This document shows, one piece after another, positions 43,760 to 52,906 of a stretch of DNA of 64,000 nt (positions within the stretch are counted from its first letter, which is position 1; each line of letters begins with the position of its first letter). The stretch spans positions 156,001 through 220,000 of the forward strand of contig JACJXS010000010.1 of assembly GCA_020636545.1 (NCBI GenBank), given 5' to 3'. This stretch comes from Chitinophagales bacterium (GTDB lineage Bacteria > Bacteroidota > Bacteroidia > Chitinophagales > JADIYW01). The notes under the pieces were generated by a model. The model made no database searches. It was not told the origin of the DNA and saw nothing but the letters and a program-made list of their open reading frames with translations. A program made the translations under genes and the position numbers.

Positions 43760-45373
43760 ATGAAAAAAGTAAAATTAATTTTATTATGGATAAGTCTTTT
43801 TTGTGTAGTCGCTTGCAAAGAAACCCACAAAGACAAATCTGCTAAATTTTTCCATCTTAATATCTCCGCAGGTTTAACATCTTTAGACCCTGCATTTTCA
43901 AAAGATCAAGCAACAATGTGGTGCGATAATCAATTGTATAATGGATTGGTTCAAATTGATAGTAACTTAAATATTTTACCTTCCATTGCCAAATCTTGGA
44001 CTATTTCTAATGATGGTTTAAATTATACTTTTATTCTTCGTGATGATGTATTTTTTCACGACCACGAATTATTCCCAAACGGCAAAGGAAGAAAAGTGGT
44101 TGCTTCCGATTTTGTTTATGCTTTGAATAGAATTATTGATACCACTGTTGCCTCCACTGGTGCATGGTTATTTAATGGAAAAACACTAGAACAAAAACCA
44201 TTTAAAGCAATCAATGATACCACATTTAGTATTCATTTAAAAGAACCATTTCGCCCTATGTTGGGTTTGCTTACATTACAATATTGTTCTGTTGTTCCAA
44301 AGGAAGTGGTAGAACATTATGGAAAAGATTTTCGCAAACATCCCGTTGGAACTGGACCATTTTATTTTGTTCGTTGGGAAGAAAACAATGTATTAATTGT
44401 GCATAAAAACAAAAACTATTTTGAAAAAGATAATAACGGTAATAGATTACCTTATATTGATGGTGTACGATTTAATTTTATTGCTAATAGAAATTCAGAA
44501 TACAATCAATTCCAAAAAGGCGAACTTGATTTTATGACAGGTTTAGATATTTCCTTCAAAGATAAACTATTGACGAAAGAAGGTGAACTAAAACAAGAAT
44601 GGAAAGATAAAATCAATTTTTTAAAAATGCCCTATATGAATACCGAATATATTGGTATTTCGATGAAAAAGCAACCATGCGAAGCTTTAAAAAATAAAAA
44701 AGTAAGACAAGCAATGAATTATGCCATCGACCGAAAAAAAATGATTACTTATTTGAGGAATGGTATTGGTATTGCTGCCGAAAGTGGCATTATACCTTTA
44801 GGCATGAATGAGTTTGATTCATCTGTCGTAAAAGGTTATCACTATGACATTGCTAAAGCAAAACAATTATTAATGGAGGCTGGATATCCAAACGGCAAAG
44901 GCATTGACCCAATTACGGTTTACTCAAATCCGACCTATCAAGATTTAATTTCTAGTGTAGCTAATCAATTGGCAGAAATAGGTATAAAAATAAAAATTGA
45001 AAATTCACCAGCCGCATTTTTGAGAGAAGCTATGCGTAAAAATGAAGCACAACTATTTCGTGCATCGTGGATTGGCGATTATCCTGATGCTGAAAACTAT
45101 TTAGCCTTATTTTTCAGTGGATATGGAGCTCCACCAAATTATACTTTTTATAAAAATCCTGCTTACGATAAATTATATGAAAAAGCCATGCAAACAAATA
45201 ACACAGCAGAAGCTTTAAAAATGTACCACCAATTAGAAAAAATGGCATTGGAAGATGCTCCTGTTATTTTGCTTTTCTATGACCAAATAGTACGATTTAC
45301 ACATAAAAAAATAAAAAATCTACCAAGTAATGCAATGAACTTATTAGATGTAAAGACAGTACGAATAGATTAA
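43760..45373 (+). CDS. Oligopeptide/dipeptide ABC transporter substrate-binding lipoprotein
   Basis: 537-residue SBP family 5 protein. Signal peptide with lipobox VVAC-K, then LTSLDPAFSKDQATMWCDNQLYNGL (family 5 opening), WTISNDGLNYTFILRDDVFFHD, VVASDFVYALNRI and a C-terminal half with RASWIGDYPDAENY. Binds peptides outside the inner membrane for an Opp/Dpp permease, which is not encoded nearby; some homologues serve as stand-alone chaperones or sensors. It has its own promoter box and converges with the phosphopantetheinyl transferase gene. Confidence 0.88.
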   Translation: MKKVKLILLWISLFCVVACKETHKDKSAKFFHLNISAGLTSLDPAFSKDQATMWCDNQLYNGLVQIDSNLNILPSIAKSWTISNDGLNYTFILRDDVFFHDHELFPNGKGRKVVASDFVYALNRIIDTTVASTGAWLFNGKTLEQKPFKAINDTTFSIHLKEPFRPMLGLLTLQYCSVVPKEVVEHYGKDFRKHPVGTGPFYFVRWEENNVLIVHKNKNYFEKDNNGNRLPYIDGVRFNFIANRNSEYNQFQKGELDFMTGLDISFKDKLLTKEGELKQEWKDKINFLKMPYMNTEYIGISMKKQPCEALKNKKVRQAMNYAIDRKKMITYLRNGIGIAAESGIIPLGMNEFDSSVVKGYHYDIAKAKQLLMEAGYPNGKGIDPITVYSNPTYQDLISSVANQLAEIGIKIKIENSPAAFLREAMRKNEAQLFRASWIGDYPDAENYLALFFSGYGAPPNYTFYKNPAYDKLYEKAMQTNNTAEALKMYHQLEKMALEDAPVILLFYDQIVRFTHKKIKNLPSNAMNLLDVKTVRID

Positions 45374-45375
45374 GT

Positions 45376-46005
45376 TTATAAATTAATTTCTACCAAATTT
45401 ACAGTTTCTATTAGAGTGTTGGAGCAAACTGAACAGCTATAATTAATATTAATCGATATTTGCCGATAAAAGTATATTTCATCAACACATTGAATTCTAT
45501 AGTCTTCAAATATTTTTGTTTTTGACAATACCGTAAATCCATTTCCATTGCATTTTATGGCGGATTCTTTGATAGCCCAAAAATCAAAAAAAGTAATTAG
45601 TGGATTTTCAGTATATTGAATGGTATTCCACTCATTTTCTGAAAAATATTTTTCAAAATCTGAAACTTTTACATTTCTATGTTTTTCAATATCAATTCCA
45701 ACTAGAGCATTTTCTATATATACACCAACAACAAAATTACCTGAATGTGAAATATTAATATCGAAAGCTGCTCCAAAATAAGGCTTACCTTTTTCTGTAT
45801 ATTCTAAATCATGCAAAGAATAATTGGGTTGATATTTCTGCAATAGAAATTGAATGATTTTTTTTCCATAATAATCATGTATTTTATGTTCTAATGACTT
45901 GTAGGCATTAATTTTCTGATGAATACTTTCTGGGAAAGACAACAAATCCTCTTCCATAGATTGCGACCAGATAAAATTATCTATATGAATAAAATAAACT
46001 TCCAT
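45376..46005 (-). CDS. 4'-phosphopantetheinyl transferase (Sfp type)
   Basis: Transfers the phosphopantetheine arm of CoA to carrier proteins. The 209-residue protein has SHSGNFVVGV (substrate histidine), the magnesium-binding GIDIEKHR near residues 103-110 and WAIKESAIKCNGNG near 143-156, all hallmarks of the Sfp/AcpT superfamily. As the only PPTase in the window it could serve the fatty-acid ACP or a secondary-metabolite synthetase. It starts eight bases after the TcmP-like methyltransferase stop, so the two form one unit. Confidence 0.9.
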   Translation of the reverse strand: MEVYFIHIDNFIWSQSMEEDLLSFPESIHQKINAYKSLEHKIHDYYGKKIIQFLLQKYQPNYSLHDLEYTEKGKPYFGAAFDINISHSGNFVVGVYIENALVGIDIEKHRNVKVSDFEKYFSENEWNTIQYTENPLITFFDFWAIKESAIKCNGNGFTVLSKTKIFEDYRIQCVDEIYFYRQISININYSCSVCSNTLIETVNLVEINL

Positions 46006-46013
46006 TTTTTGTA

Positions 46014-46829
46014 TTAAACAAACTTAAAATGAAATATTTGAGCAGATTTAAAAAACTTACTATTCCAACTGATAAAATTATAAATTGGATTCCCAATTGC
46101 ATTAAAAGATGGATGTTGCAAATAGATATATGCTTTTACAAATTGAATATGTTGATTCCATTGCTCAATATGTCTTGGATTCATAATGCCCCAATCTAAA
46201 GTAGCTTTGTTCATGCCTGCCTGATTAATTTTTCGTTGTACAAATAATCTACTTGCATTAGAAAGCACATCAAATATAATTTCAGCACCTTTTAGCTTTG
46301 GAGCAAATGTATTAAAAAATAATTGTACTTGTTTTTCATCAAAATAAGGAAAAACACCAGGAACTGTAATCATTAACCCATTAGAAATATTACCTATATC
46401 GTCCATCCACGATTCATCAAACATAGATTTACCAATATATTTTACATTATTAAATTTATTAGGTAATAATCGCTTTCTTAATGCTAAACTATCTGGCAAA
46501 TCTAAGTCAAACCAAGGCACACTTGGCTGTCCTAAGCGATAAAAAGAGGTTTCTAAACCTGCACCAATATTCAACACTTTTCCATTTGGATTTCTTTTTA
46601 AAAAATCTTTCACTGCCCTATCCATTATCCAACCACGCTCTGTTAAACTTACGATACCAACTTTTAATAAATTTCTTCTAAATGCTTTTCTATCAGGAAC
46701 CAACTGCTTAAAAAGTTCCAAAGCTTTTTGGTCATTTAGTATTGGGTATTTACTTTCAGCATCATAAGCTCTCGCTGCCAAAGGCAATAATAAAGTTTCT
46801 TGTACAGCACCTAAATCTAATTTTGCCAT
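46014..46829 (-). CDS. TcmP-like class I SAM-dependent methyltransferase
   Basis: 271 residues of the leucine carboxyl methyltransferase/TcmP family: the opening TLLLPLAARAYDAESKYPIL, then KVLNIGAGLETSFYRLG as the SAM-binding glycine loop, VPWFDLDLPD as the acidic ribose-binding strand, and VPGVFPYFDEKQV. Family members methylate small carboxylates or polyketides (TcmP, PpmE) and their product is often made together with carrier-protein-bound acids. It is the upstream partner of the phosphopantetheinyl transferase. Confidence 0.82.
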   Translation of the reverse strand: MAKLDLGAVQETLLLPLAARAYDAESKYPILNDQKALELFKQLVPDRKAFRRNLLKVGIVSLTERGWIMDRAVKDFLKRNPNGKVLNIGAGLETSFYRLGQPSVPWFDLDLPDSLALRKRLLPNKFNNVKYIGKSMFDESWMDDIGNISNGLMITVPGVFPYFDEKQVQLFFNTFAPKLKGAEIIFDVLSNASRLFVQRKINQAGMNKATLDWGIMNPRHIEQWNQHIQFVKAYIYLQHPSFNAIGNPIYNFISWNSKFFKSAQIFHFKFV

Positions 46830-46909
46830 TCTTTTTTTTATAAAAATACAATTTTATCTATTATCTAATTTTTTCTTAGCTTTACAATGGTAAATAAATA
46901 AAGATAAAT

Positions 46910-48265
46910 ATGCCTAAAATACTAATAGTAGATGATGAGAAAGCCATCAGAAGAACCTTGAGAGATATTCTTGAATATGAGAAATATGAAATTGATGAAG
47001 CTGAAGATGGCGAAATTGGTGTACAAAAAATTGAAAAAGGCAATTACGATGTAGTAATTTTAGATGTTAAAATGCCAAAAAAAGATGGTATTGAAGTATT
47101 GGCAGAATTACAAAAAAAAGGTATTGATACACCTGTTATTGTACTTTCAGGACACGGAAATATTGAAACTGCCGTTGAAGCCGTAAAAAAAGGAGCTTTT
47201 GATTATATTCCAAAGCCACCTGATTTGAATCGTTTGTTGATTACGGTGCGTAACGCAATGGATAAATCTAATTTAGTTTCTGAAACTAAAATCCTAAAAA
47301 AGAAAATTGCTAAAACCAAAGATATTGTAGGAACTTCCAACTCTATCCAAAAAATAAAAGATACTATTGAGAAAGTTGCACCAACTGATGCTCGTGTTTT
47401 AATTACAGGCGACAATGGTTCAGGTAAAGAATTGGTTGCACGATGGTTGCACGAACAAAGCAATAGAGCAAATGGCCCTTTAATTGAAGTAAACTGTGCT
47501 GCAATTCCCTCTGAGTTGATAGAAAGTGAATTATTTGGACACGAAAAAGGAGCTTTTACTTCAGCTATCAAACAACGAATCGGGAAATTTGAACAAGCCA
47601 ATGGTGGCACTTTATTCTTAGATGAAATTGGGGATATGAGCCTTTCGGCTCAAGCAAAAGTATTACGTGCTTTGCAAGAAAATAAAATTACTCGTGTGGG
47701 TGGCGATAAAGATTTTACCGTTGATGTTCGTATTGTTGCTGCAACCAACAAAGATTTATTGAAAGAAGCTGAGGAAAATAGATTCCGTTTGGATTTATAC
47801 CACCGTTTGAGTGTCATTTTAATTCATGTACCATCTTTAAATCAAAGGAAAGATGATATTCCAATGTTGTGTGAACATTTCCTACAAGAAATTTGTGGGG
47901 AATATGGTGTGCCTACTAAAAAAATAGAAAAAGATGCAGTAGAAGCTTTACAAGCTCGAAACTGGACTGGTAATATTCGTGAACTTAGAAATGTGGTAGA
48001 ACGTTTGATAATTATGAGTGGCAAAAGTATTACCAAACAAGATGTTTTAGACTATTCTGGTCCTAATAAAAAAATAGAACAAGCAGGAATTGACTTTGAC
48101 CGATTTGCAAATTTGCAACAAATTCAAGACTATACAGAACGTAGTTTTATTGAACACCATTTAGATAGAAATGATTGGAATATTAGCAAAACATCCGAAA
48201 AAATTGGTGCGACTAAAAAGCAATTAGAAGAAAAAATGGAAAACCTTGGCTTGAAAAAAAGATAA
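46910..48265 (+). CDS. NtrC-type sigma-54-dependent response regulator
   Basis: 451 residues in three parts: receiver domain (DDEK, phospho-acceptor aspartate in VVILDVKMP near residue 53, K at 104), AAA+ domain (Walker A GDNGSGKE near 168, Walker B TLFLDEIGD) and a Fis-type HTH near the C-terminus (DRNDWNISKTSEKIGATKKQLEEK). The sigma-54 contact loop reads GAFTSA instead of GAFTGA. The partner kinase is not adjacent. It precedes the sugar transferase gene by 11 bases, suggesting co-transcription with exopolysaccharide synthesis. Confidence 0.9.
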   Translation: MPKILIVDDEKAIRRTLRDILEYEKYEIDEAEDGEIGVQKIEKGNYDVVILDVKMPKKDGIEVLAELQKKGIDTPVIVLSGHGNIETAVEAVKKGAFDYIPKPPDLNRLLITVRNAMDKSNLVSETKILKKKIAKTKDIVGTSNSIQKIKDTIEKVAPTDARVLITGDNGSGKELVARWLHEQSNRANGPLIEVNCAAIPSELIESELFGHEKGAFTSAIKQRIGKFEQANGGTLFLDEIGDMSLSAQAKVLRALQENKITRVGGDKDFTVDVRIVAATNKDLLKEAEENRFRLDLYHRLSVILIHVPSLNQRKDDIPMLCEHFLQEICGEYGVPTKKIEKDAVEALQARNWTGNIRELRNVVERLIIMSGKSITKQDVLDYSGPNKKIEQAGIDFDRFANLQQIQDYTERSFIEHHLDRNDWNISKTSEKIGATKKQLEEKMENLGLKKR

Positions 48266-48276
48266 ATTTTGGACAG

Positions 48277-49641
48277 TTGAATAACAGAATTAAAGATATT
48301 CGTTTATATGTACTGTCTGATTATATTGCAGCCTGCATTACGTGGATTATCTTTTTTAGTTTTCGCAAAATATATATTGAAGAGCTCCACTTCCAAAAAT
48401 CATTTTTAACCAATGATACCAATTTTTTAAAAGGTTTATTATTTATTCCTATTTTTTGGTGGATTTGTTATTTTATTTCTAACACATATACTGATATTTA
48501 TAAAAAATCCAGATTAAATGAATTTGGAAGGTCTATTTTCCAATCAATCATTGGCACTTTCTTTCTATATTTTTTAGTCATGCTAAATGATAGAATTAGA
48601 GATTATCAAGATTATTATTTATTGTTTACAGCTTATGTATCGATTCATTTGTTCACTTTACTAATAGGAAGGTTGATAATTTTAAATTATGCAAAAAACA
48701 AAATTGTCCATAAAAAAGTACAAATAGTAACACTTTTGGTTGGCATTGAAAAAGATAGAAATCAAATAAAATCTAAACTTACCACACAATCTCTGCCTAT
48801 TTTAAGTCATTTTATAAAAAATGAAGTAGATTTTGAAAATGCACATGCACTAATTCATCAAAATCAATATGAAGAAGCAATTATTATAGCTCATCAATAC
48901 GAACAACAACAAGTGGAACACCTAATTATAGAATGTTTGGCAAATGGAATTTTGGTTAAAATAAAAGCGAATGATTTTGATATTTTATCTGGAAAATACA
49001 AAACACAAAGTATATTTGAATCAGGTTTTATAGAAATATCACCTTTTGTACTAACTCCGTTTCAAAGAGTTACAAAACGTCTTTTTGATATAGTGTTATC
49101 ATTTTTAGTATTGATTCTTTTAAGTCCATTTTTATGTATTATCGCTATTATCATCAAAAAAACATCCACTGGCAAAATTCTTTATACTCAAGAAAGGATA
49201 GGCAAAAATAATCAACCATTTAATATCTATAAATTTAGAAGTATGATAGAAAATGCGGAAGGTGATATGCCTCAACTTACGCAAGAAAATGATTTAAGAA
49301 TTACAAAAATTGGTTCCTTTATCCGAAAATATAGAATTGATGAACTGCCTCAATTATTTAATGTACTGAAAGGCGATATGAGTATCGTTGGTCCACGCCC
49401 AGAACGCCGATATTTTATTGATAAAATTTCAAAAACCACCCCAAAATATCAATTGCTCCAACGTATCAAACCTGGTATCACATCTCTTGGAATGGTCAAA
49501 TTTGGTTATGCACACAATGTTCCAGAAATGATACAAAGAATGAGATATGATATTTTATATATTGAGAACATGAGCATCAGTTTAGATTTAAAAATATTAT
49601 TCTATACAGTGAGTACCGTCTTGCAAGGCAAGGGAAAATAG
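48277..49641 (+). CDS. Exopolysaccharide initiating sugar transferase (second copy)
   Basis: 454 residues: N-terminal membrane helices (about residues 10-125), a soluble middle region, a further helix near 275-295 and the catalytic domain with LYTQERIGKNNQPFNIYKFRSM, RKYRIDELPQLFNVL, MSIVGPRPERR and KPGITSLGMVKFGYA. It is a polyisoprenyl-phosphate hexose-1-phosphate transferase. It differs from the one at 21348-22769 in its N-terminal half, so the two probably start different polymers. The start is a TTG at 48277; the nearest ATG would remove the first membrane helix. Confidence 0.9.
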   Translation: MNNRIKDIRLYVLSDYIAACITWIIFFSFRKIYIEELHFQKSFLTNDTNFLKGLLFIPIFWWICYFISNTYTDIYKKSRLNEFGRSIFQSIIGTFFLYFLVMLNDRIRDYQDYYLLFTAYVSIHLFTLLIGRLIILNYAKNKIVHKKVQIVTLLVGIEKDRNQIKSKLTTQSLPILSHFIKNEVDFENAHALIHQNQYEEAIIIAHQYEQQQVEHLIIECLANGILVKIKANDFDILSGKYKTQSIFESGFIEISPFVLTPFQRVTKRLFDIVLSFLVLILLSPFLCIIAIIIKKTSTGKILYTQERIGKNNQPFNIYKFRSMIENAEGDMPQLTQENDLRITKIGSFIRKYRIDELPQLFNVLKGDMSIVGPRPERRYFIDKISKTTPKYQLLQRIKPGITSLGMVKFGYAHNVPEMIQRMRYDILYIENMSISLDLKILFYTVSTVLQGKGK

Positions 49642-49712
49642 AGATATATATTAAGAAACCTTAAATATTGACTTTTATTTAAGACAATATTATCCGAAAT
49701 TAAAATTTTGCT

Positions 49713-49720
49713 TATCTTTG
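49713..49720 (+). promoter_or_regulatory. -7 promoter box of the nitrosative-stress cluster (TATCTTTG)
   Basis: Exact TAnnTTTG match 18 bases before the Rrf2 regulator start. No clear operator dyad is visible around it, which an autoregulated Rrf2 gene would be expected to have. Confidence 0.65.
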
Positions 49721-49738
49721 CATAGAATTTAAAATAAA

Positions 49739-50173
49739 ATGTTCTCAAAATCTTGTGAATACGGCATACGGGCATTAACTTATATCGCGACTGAATCTTT
49801 AGAAGGAAAGCGTGTAAAAATTAGTGATGTTGCCGAAAATGCAGACTTACCCGAAGCATTTACTGCCAAAATCCTTGGAACTTTAACCAAACAAAATATT
49901 GTTCGTTCATTAAAAGGTCCAACTGGTGGATTTGAAATTCCATTAGATAAGATGAAACAAATAAAAATTAGTGAAATTGTATTTGCAATTGATGGCGATT
50001 CTATTTACAATGGTTGTGCTTTAGGTTTAAGCGAATGCAATCCTGATGCACCTTGTCCAATGCATGACCAATTTATTAAAGTTAGAGGAGAATTAAAAAC
50101 AATGCTAACAACCACAACAATTTTCGATTTAGCAACAAAAATCAAAACAGGAAAATCAATATTAGTAAGATAA
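49739..50173 (+). CDS. Rrf2-family Fe-S transcription regulator (NsrR/IscR-like)
   Basis: 144 residues: an N-terminal winged helix (SCEYGIRALTYIA and LPEAFTAKILGTLTKQNIV) and a C-terminal cluster with C93, C100, C106 and H109 (GCALGLSEC...CPMH), the arrangement that binds a [2Fe-2S] or [4Fe-4S] cluster in IscR and NsrR. NsrR senses nitric oxide, IscR senses cluster status. The neighbours (truncated haemoglobin, RIC) favour an NO sensor. First gene of the nitrosative-stress cluster. Confidence 0.85.
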   Translation: MFSKSCEYGIRALTYIATESLEGKRVKISDVAENADLPEAFTAKILGTLTKQNIVRSLKGPTGGFEIPLDKMKQIKISEIVFAIDGDSIYNGCALGLSECNPDAPCPMHDQFIKVRGELKTMLTTTTIFDLATKIKTGKSILVR

Positions 50174-50201
50174 TTCATTCATCATTAAAATAGATTACAA
50201 T

Positions 50202-50432
50202 ATGGGAATTTGGTTAGAATCATTAATTACAGCAACACCTCAAGAAGGTAGAGAATTAGCAATAAAAATGTCAAGAAAAACAATTGCAGCTATTCAAACA
50301 GACCCTGAAGAAAGAAAAAAACTAAGAGTAAATTATGCGTCAGATACAGCACAACTAATTGCATCTGCAAATGTTGTAGCTATTGAATTCCAGACTATTG
50401 CACAAGCAAATAATTATTGGAAAAAAGGTTAA
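50202..50432 (+). CDS. Small conserved-looking protein of unknown function
   Basis: A 76-residue soluble protein, predicted all helical (GIWLESLITATPQEGREL, KMSRKTIAAIQ, SDTAQLIASANVV). No signal peptide, membrane segment or cysteine. It is placed 28 bases after the Fe-S regulator and 66 bases before the truncated haemoglobin gene, so it should be co-regulated with them. I recognise no domain; it might be a small partner of the haemoglobin or the regulator, but nothing in the sequence proves this. Confidence 0.6.
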   Translation: MGIWLESLITATPQEGRELAIKMSRKTIAAIQTDPEERKKLRVNYASDTAQLIASANVVAIEFQTIAQANNYWKKG

Positions 50433-50498
50433 TAATATCGTAAAATAAGACAAAAACATTTTATTCGTACAACCGTTTAGATAATTAGGTTAAAAAAG

Positions 50499-50897
50499 AT
50501 GAGTGCAATAAAGCAAATAGAAAACATTGAAGATGTAAAACTTTTGGTGGATACTTTCTATGGAAAAGTTCAAGAAGATGAAATCTTAAAAGATGTTTTC
50601 AATAATGTAATTCAAAATCGTTGGTCACAACATTTAGAAAAAATGTACCGCTTTTGGCAAACTGTATTATTAGATGATGAACGAACTTATTTCGGAGCTC
50701 CGTTTCCGCCTCACGCACAACTCCCTGTCGATGCAGTACATTTTGAAAGATGGTTAAAGCTTTTTTATGGAACTGTAGATAGTCTATTTATTGGAGAACG
50801 TGCTGAACGTGCAAAATGGCAAGGCAATAGAATGGCAGAAATGTTCTTGTATAAAATTCAATATTATAGGAATAATGATGTTATTCCGTTAGCCTAA
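50499..50897 (+). CDS. Group III truncated haemoglobin
   Basis: 132 residues with the trHb-III pattern: IKLLVDTFYGKVQ-like opening (VKLLVDTFYGKVQEDEIL), QHLEKMYRFWQTVL and the proximal histidine helix LPVDAVHFERWLKLFYGTVD. The histidine in HFERWL is the heme ligand. Group III proteins in this setting probably bind or dioxygenate NO or peroxide; catalytic role is inferred from context. It lies between the 76-residue protein and the RIC gene. Confidence 0.88.
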   Translation: MSAIKQIENIEDVKLLVDTFYGKVQEDEILKDVFNNVIQNRWSQHLEKMYRFWQTVLLDDERTYFGAPFPPHAQLPVDAVHFERWLKLFYGTVDSLFIGERAERAKWQGNRMAEMFLYKIQYYRNNDVIPLA

Positions 50898-50924
50898 TTT
50901 TAAAAAGTATTAAGAAAAATAGAT

Positions 50925-51647
50925 ATGAATATCACAAAAGAAAGTACCATTGCAGAATTAGTAGCTCAAGACTATAGAGTTACTGCAGTATTTAAAAATA
51001 AAGCAATAGATTTTTGTTGTAATGGCAACCGTAGTATCCAAGAAGTATGTAATAATCAAAGTTTAGATGCTGACCAACTCATCAATGAATTAACCGCAAC
51101 AATGCAACAAGGTGGTGCTACAAATATTGATTATAATTCTTGGCCTTTAGATTTATTAGCAGATTATGTAGAGAAAAAACACCATCGTTATGTAGAAAAA
51201 GCAATTCCTGAAATATTGCCTTATTTAGAAAAAATTACAAGAGTTCACGGCGGTCGCCATGCTGAATTAGAAGAAGTTTTGGCTCTCTTTAATGAAGGAG
51301 CTGGTGAATTAACTAAACACATGAAAAAAGAAGAGTTAATTTTATTTCCTTATATCAGAAAAATGGTAAAAGCTGAAGCTGCAAAAACGACTGTCGAAGC
51401 CGCTTTTGGAACAGTACAAAATCCTATTGAACAAATGATGCACGAACACGATACCGAAGGTGATCGATATAGAAAAATTTCTGCATTAACTAATAATTAT
51501 ACAGTGCCAGAAGATGGTTGCAATACTTATCGTGTTACATTATCTTTATTAAAAGAATTTGAAGATGATTTACATTTGCATATCCACTTAGAAAATAATA
51601 TTTTGTTTCCGAAATCTATTTTATTAGAGAAACAACTCAACGCTTAA
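50925..51647 (+). CDS. Iron-sulfur cluster repair di-iron protein (RIC/YtfE/ScdA)
   Basis: 240 residues: an N-terminal DUF542/ScdA_N domain with IDFCCNGNRS (the paired cysteines of the family) and a hemerythrin-like four-helix bundle whose histidines and glutamates appear in HHRYVEKAIPE, HGGRHAELEEV, HMKKEELILFPYI, HEHDTEG and HLHIHLENNILFP. RIC repairs Fe-S clusters damaged by nitric oxide or peroxide. It follows the truncated haemoglobin by 27 bases. Confidence 0.93.
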   Translation: MNITKESTIAELVAQDYRVTAVFKNKAIDFCCNGNRSIQEVCNNQSLDADQLINELTATMQQGGATNIDYNSWPLDLLADYVEKKHHRYVEKAIPEILPYLEKITRVHGGRHAELEEVLALFNEGAGELTKHMKKEELILFPYIRKMVKAEAAKTTVEAAFGTVQNPIEQMMHEHDTEGDRYRKISALTNNYTVPEDGCNTYRVTLSLLKEFEDDLHLHIHLENNILFPKSILLEKQLNA

Positions 51648-51680
51648 AACTTTATTATTCACTCAATAAATTTAATTAAA

Positions 51681-52181
51681 ATGAAAAAAGTATTCTTAAC
51701 AATGACTGCAGCTGCTTTCTTATTTACAGCATGCAACAATTCATCATCAACAACTGAAAACACAACACCAACTACTGAAGAAACAGCACCTGCTGAAGAC
51801 GCAAATGTAGCTGAAGTTGAGCTAAGTGCAGGCGATGATATGAAGTATGACTTAACTGAAATTAAAGTAAAAGAAGGTCAAACTGTGAAATTAACTTTAG
51901 TACATACAGGTACTGCTCCTGTTGTTGCTATGGGACACAATTTTGTATTATTAAAGCAAGGTGTTGATTTGGCAAAATTTGCTGAAGCTGCAATGGCTGC
52001 TCAAGCAACAGATTATATTCCTGCTGACAAAGCTGGTGATGTAATTGCACACACTAAAACAATTGGTGGTGGAGAAACAACTGAAGTAGAATTCCCAGCT
52101 CCTGCAAAAGGAACTTATGAATTCTTATGTTCTTTCCCTGGACACTCTGCTATGATGAAAGGACATTTTATCGTAGAATAA
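51681..52181 (+). CDS. Azurin-like cupredoxin lipoprotein
   Basis: 166 residues: lipobox FTAC at residues 15-18, a threonine/glutamate-rich linker to about residue 45, then a single azurin domain. The type 1 copper ligands are visible as His in MGHNF and Cys, His, Met in CSFPGHSAMM. A lipid-anchored azurin would donate electrons to a periplasm-facing acceptor, such as a nitrite or NO reductase or cytochrome peroxidase. It is the fifth gene of the nitrosative cluster. Confidence 0.9.
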   Translation: MKKVFLTMTAAAFLFTACNNSSSTTENTTPTTEETAPAEDANVAEVELSAGDDMKYDLTEIKVKEGQTVKLTLVHTGTAPVVAMGHNFVLLKQGVDLAKFAEAAMAAQATDYIPADKAGDVIAHTKTIGGGETTEVEFPAPAKGTYEFLCSFPGHSAMMKGHFIVE

Positions 52182-52263
52182 GAAAAAAAATTGTTATATC
52201 AACTCTATGTGTTAAATAATAGATAAGAGCGATTTTTATTACAATATTTTGGATATATAATCT

Positions 52264-52271
52264 TAAATTTG
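52264..52271 (+). promoter_or_regulatory. -7 promoter box of the Crp/Fnr regulator gene (TAAATTTG)
   Basis: Exact TAnnTTTG match 31 bases upstream of the ATG at 52303, implying that the second half of the cluster has its own promoter. Confidence 0.5.
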
Positions 52272-52302
52272 AATAAAATCAGAAGAAGATAAAAATATTT
52301 TA

Positions 52303-52905
52303 ATGCATATTGACTATAACATACTTATTGCTTATGGTGGTATCGCCAAACGAATAAATAAAGGAGACTTTATTTTCAAACAAGATTCCTTACCTCTCTT
52401 TTATTACCAAGTAATTAAAGGCGAGGTAAGGATTTTTTCTTCTAACACGGAAGACAAATTTCTTACACATAACATTGTTTCAGAAGGAGAAGGCTTTGGC
52501 GAATCTGAATTGCTCTTAAATAAACCTCATCTAGTAAGTGCTCAAGCATTAAGTGCTGGTGTTTTTGTTAGAATTCCTAAAGAAAACTTTAATAACATCT
52601 TAAAAGACTTCCCTGATATCAATCAACAACTACTACATTCATTAGCTGAAGAAATTTATGACAATATATTGCTTTCACAAATATGGACAGCTCCAACACC
52701 TGAAATTAAAATCGAACTATTTCTAAATAGATATAAAAAACAAAATCAGGAAAAAGATAAGCCTGAAGAAAAAATTCTAATTCCTTATACACGTCAGCAA
52801 ATTGCTGATTTCACAAGTTTGAGAGTAGAAACCGTTATTCGAACACTTAGAAAAATGAGTGAGCAACAAAAAGTAAAAATAGTACAACATAAAGTATATT
52901 TCTAA
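52303..52905 (+). CDS. Crp/Fnr-family transcription regulator
   Basis: 200 residues: an N-terminal cyclic-nucleotide-binding-like beta barrel (RINKGDFIFKQDSLPLFYYQVIKGEVRIF, EGEGFGESELLL) and a C-terminal helix-turn-helix (PYTRQQIADFTSLRVETVIRTLRKM). No N-terminal Fnr cysteine set is present, so an Fe-S-type Fnr is unlikely; a DNR- or NnrR-like NO-responding or small-ligand regulator fits the context. It is followed by one base and then the polytopic membrane protein gene. Confidence 0.83.
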   Translation: MHIDYNILIAYGGIAKRINKGDFIFKQDSLPLFYYQVIKGEVRIFSSNTEDKFLTHNIVSEGEGFGESELLLNKPHLVSAQALSAGVFVRIPKENFNNILKDFPDINQQLLHSLAEEIYDNILLSQIWTAPTPEIKIELFLNRYKKQNQEKDKPEEKILIPYTRQQIADFTSLRVETVIRTLRKMSEQQKVKIVQHKVYF

Positions 52906-52906
52906 G

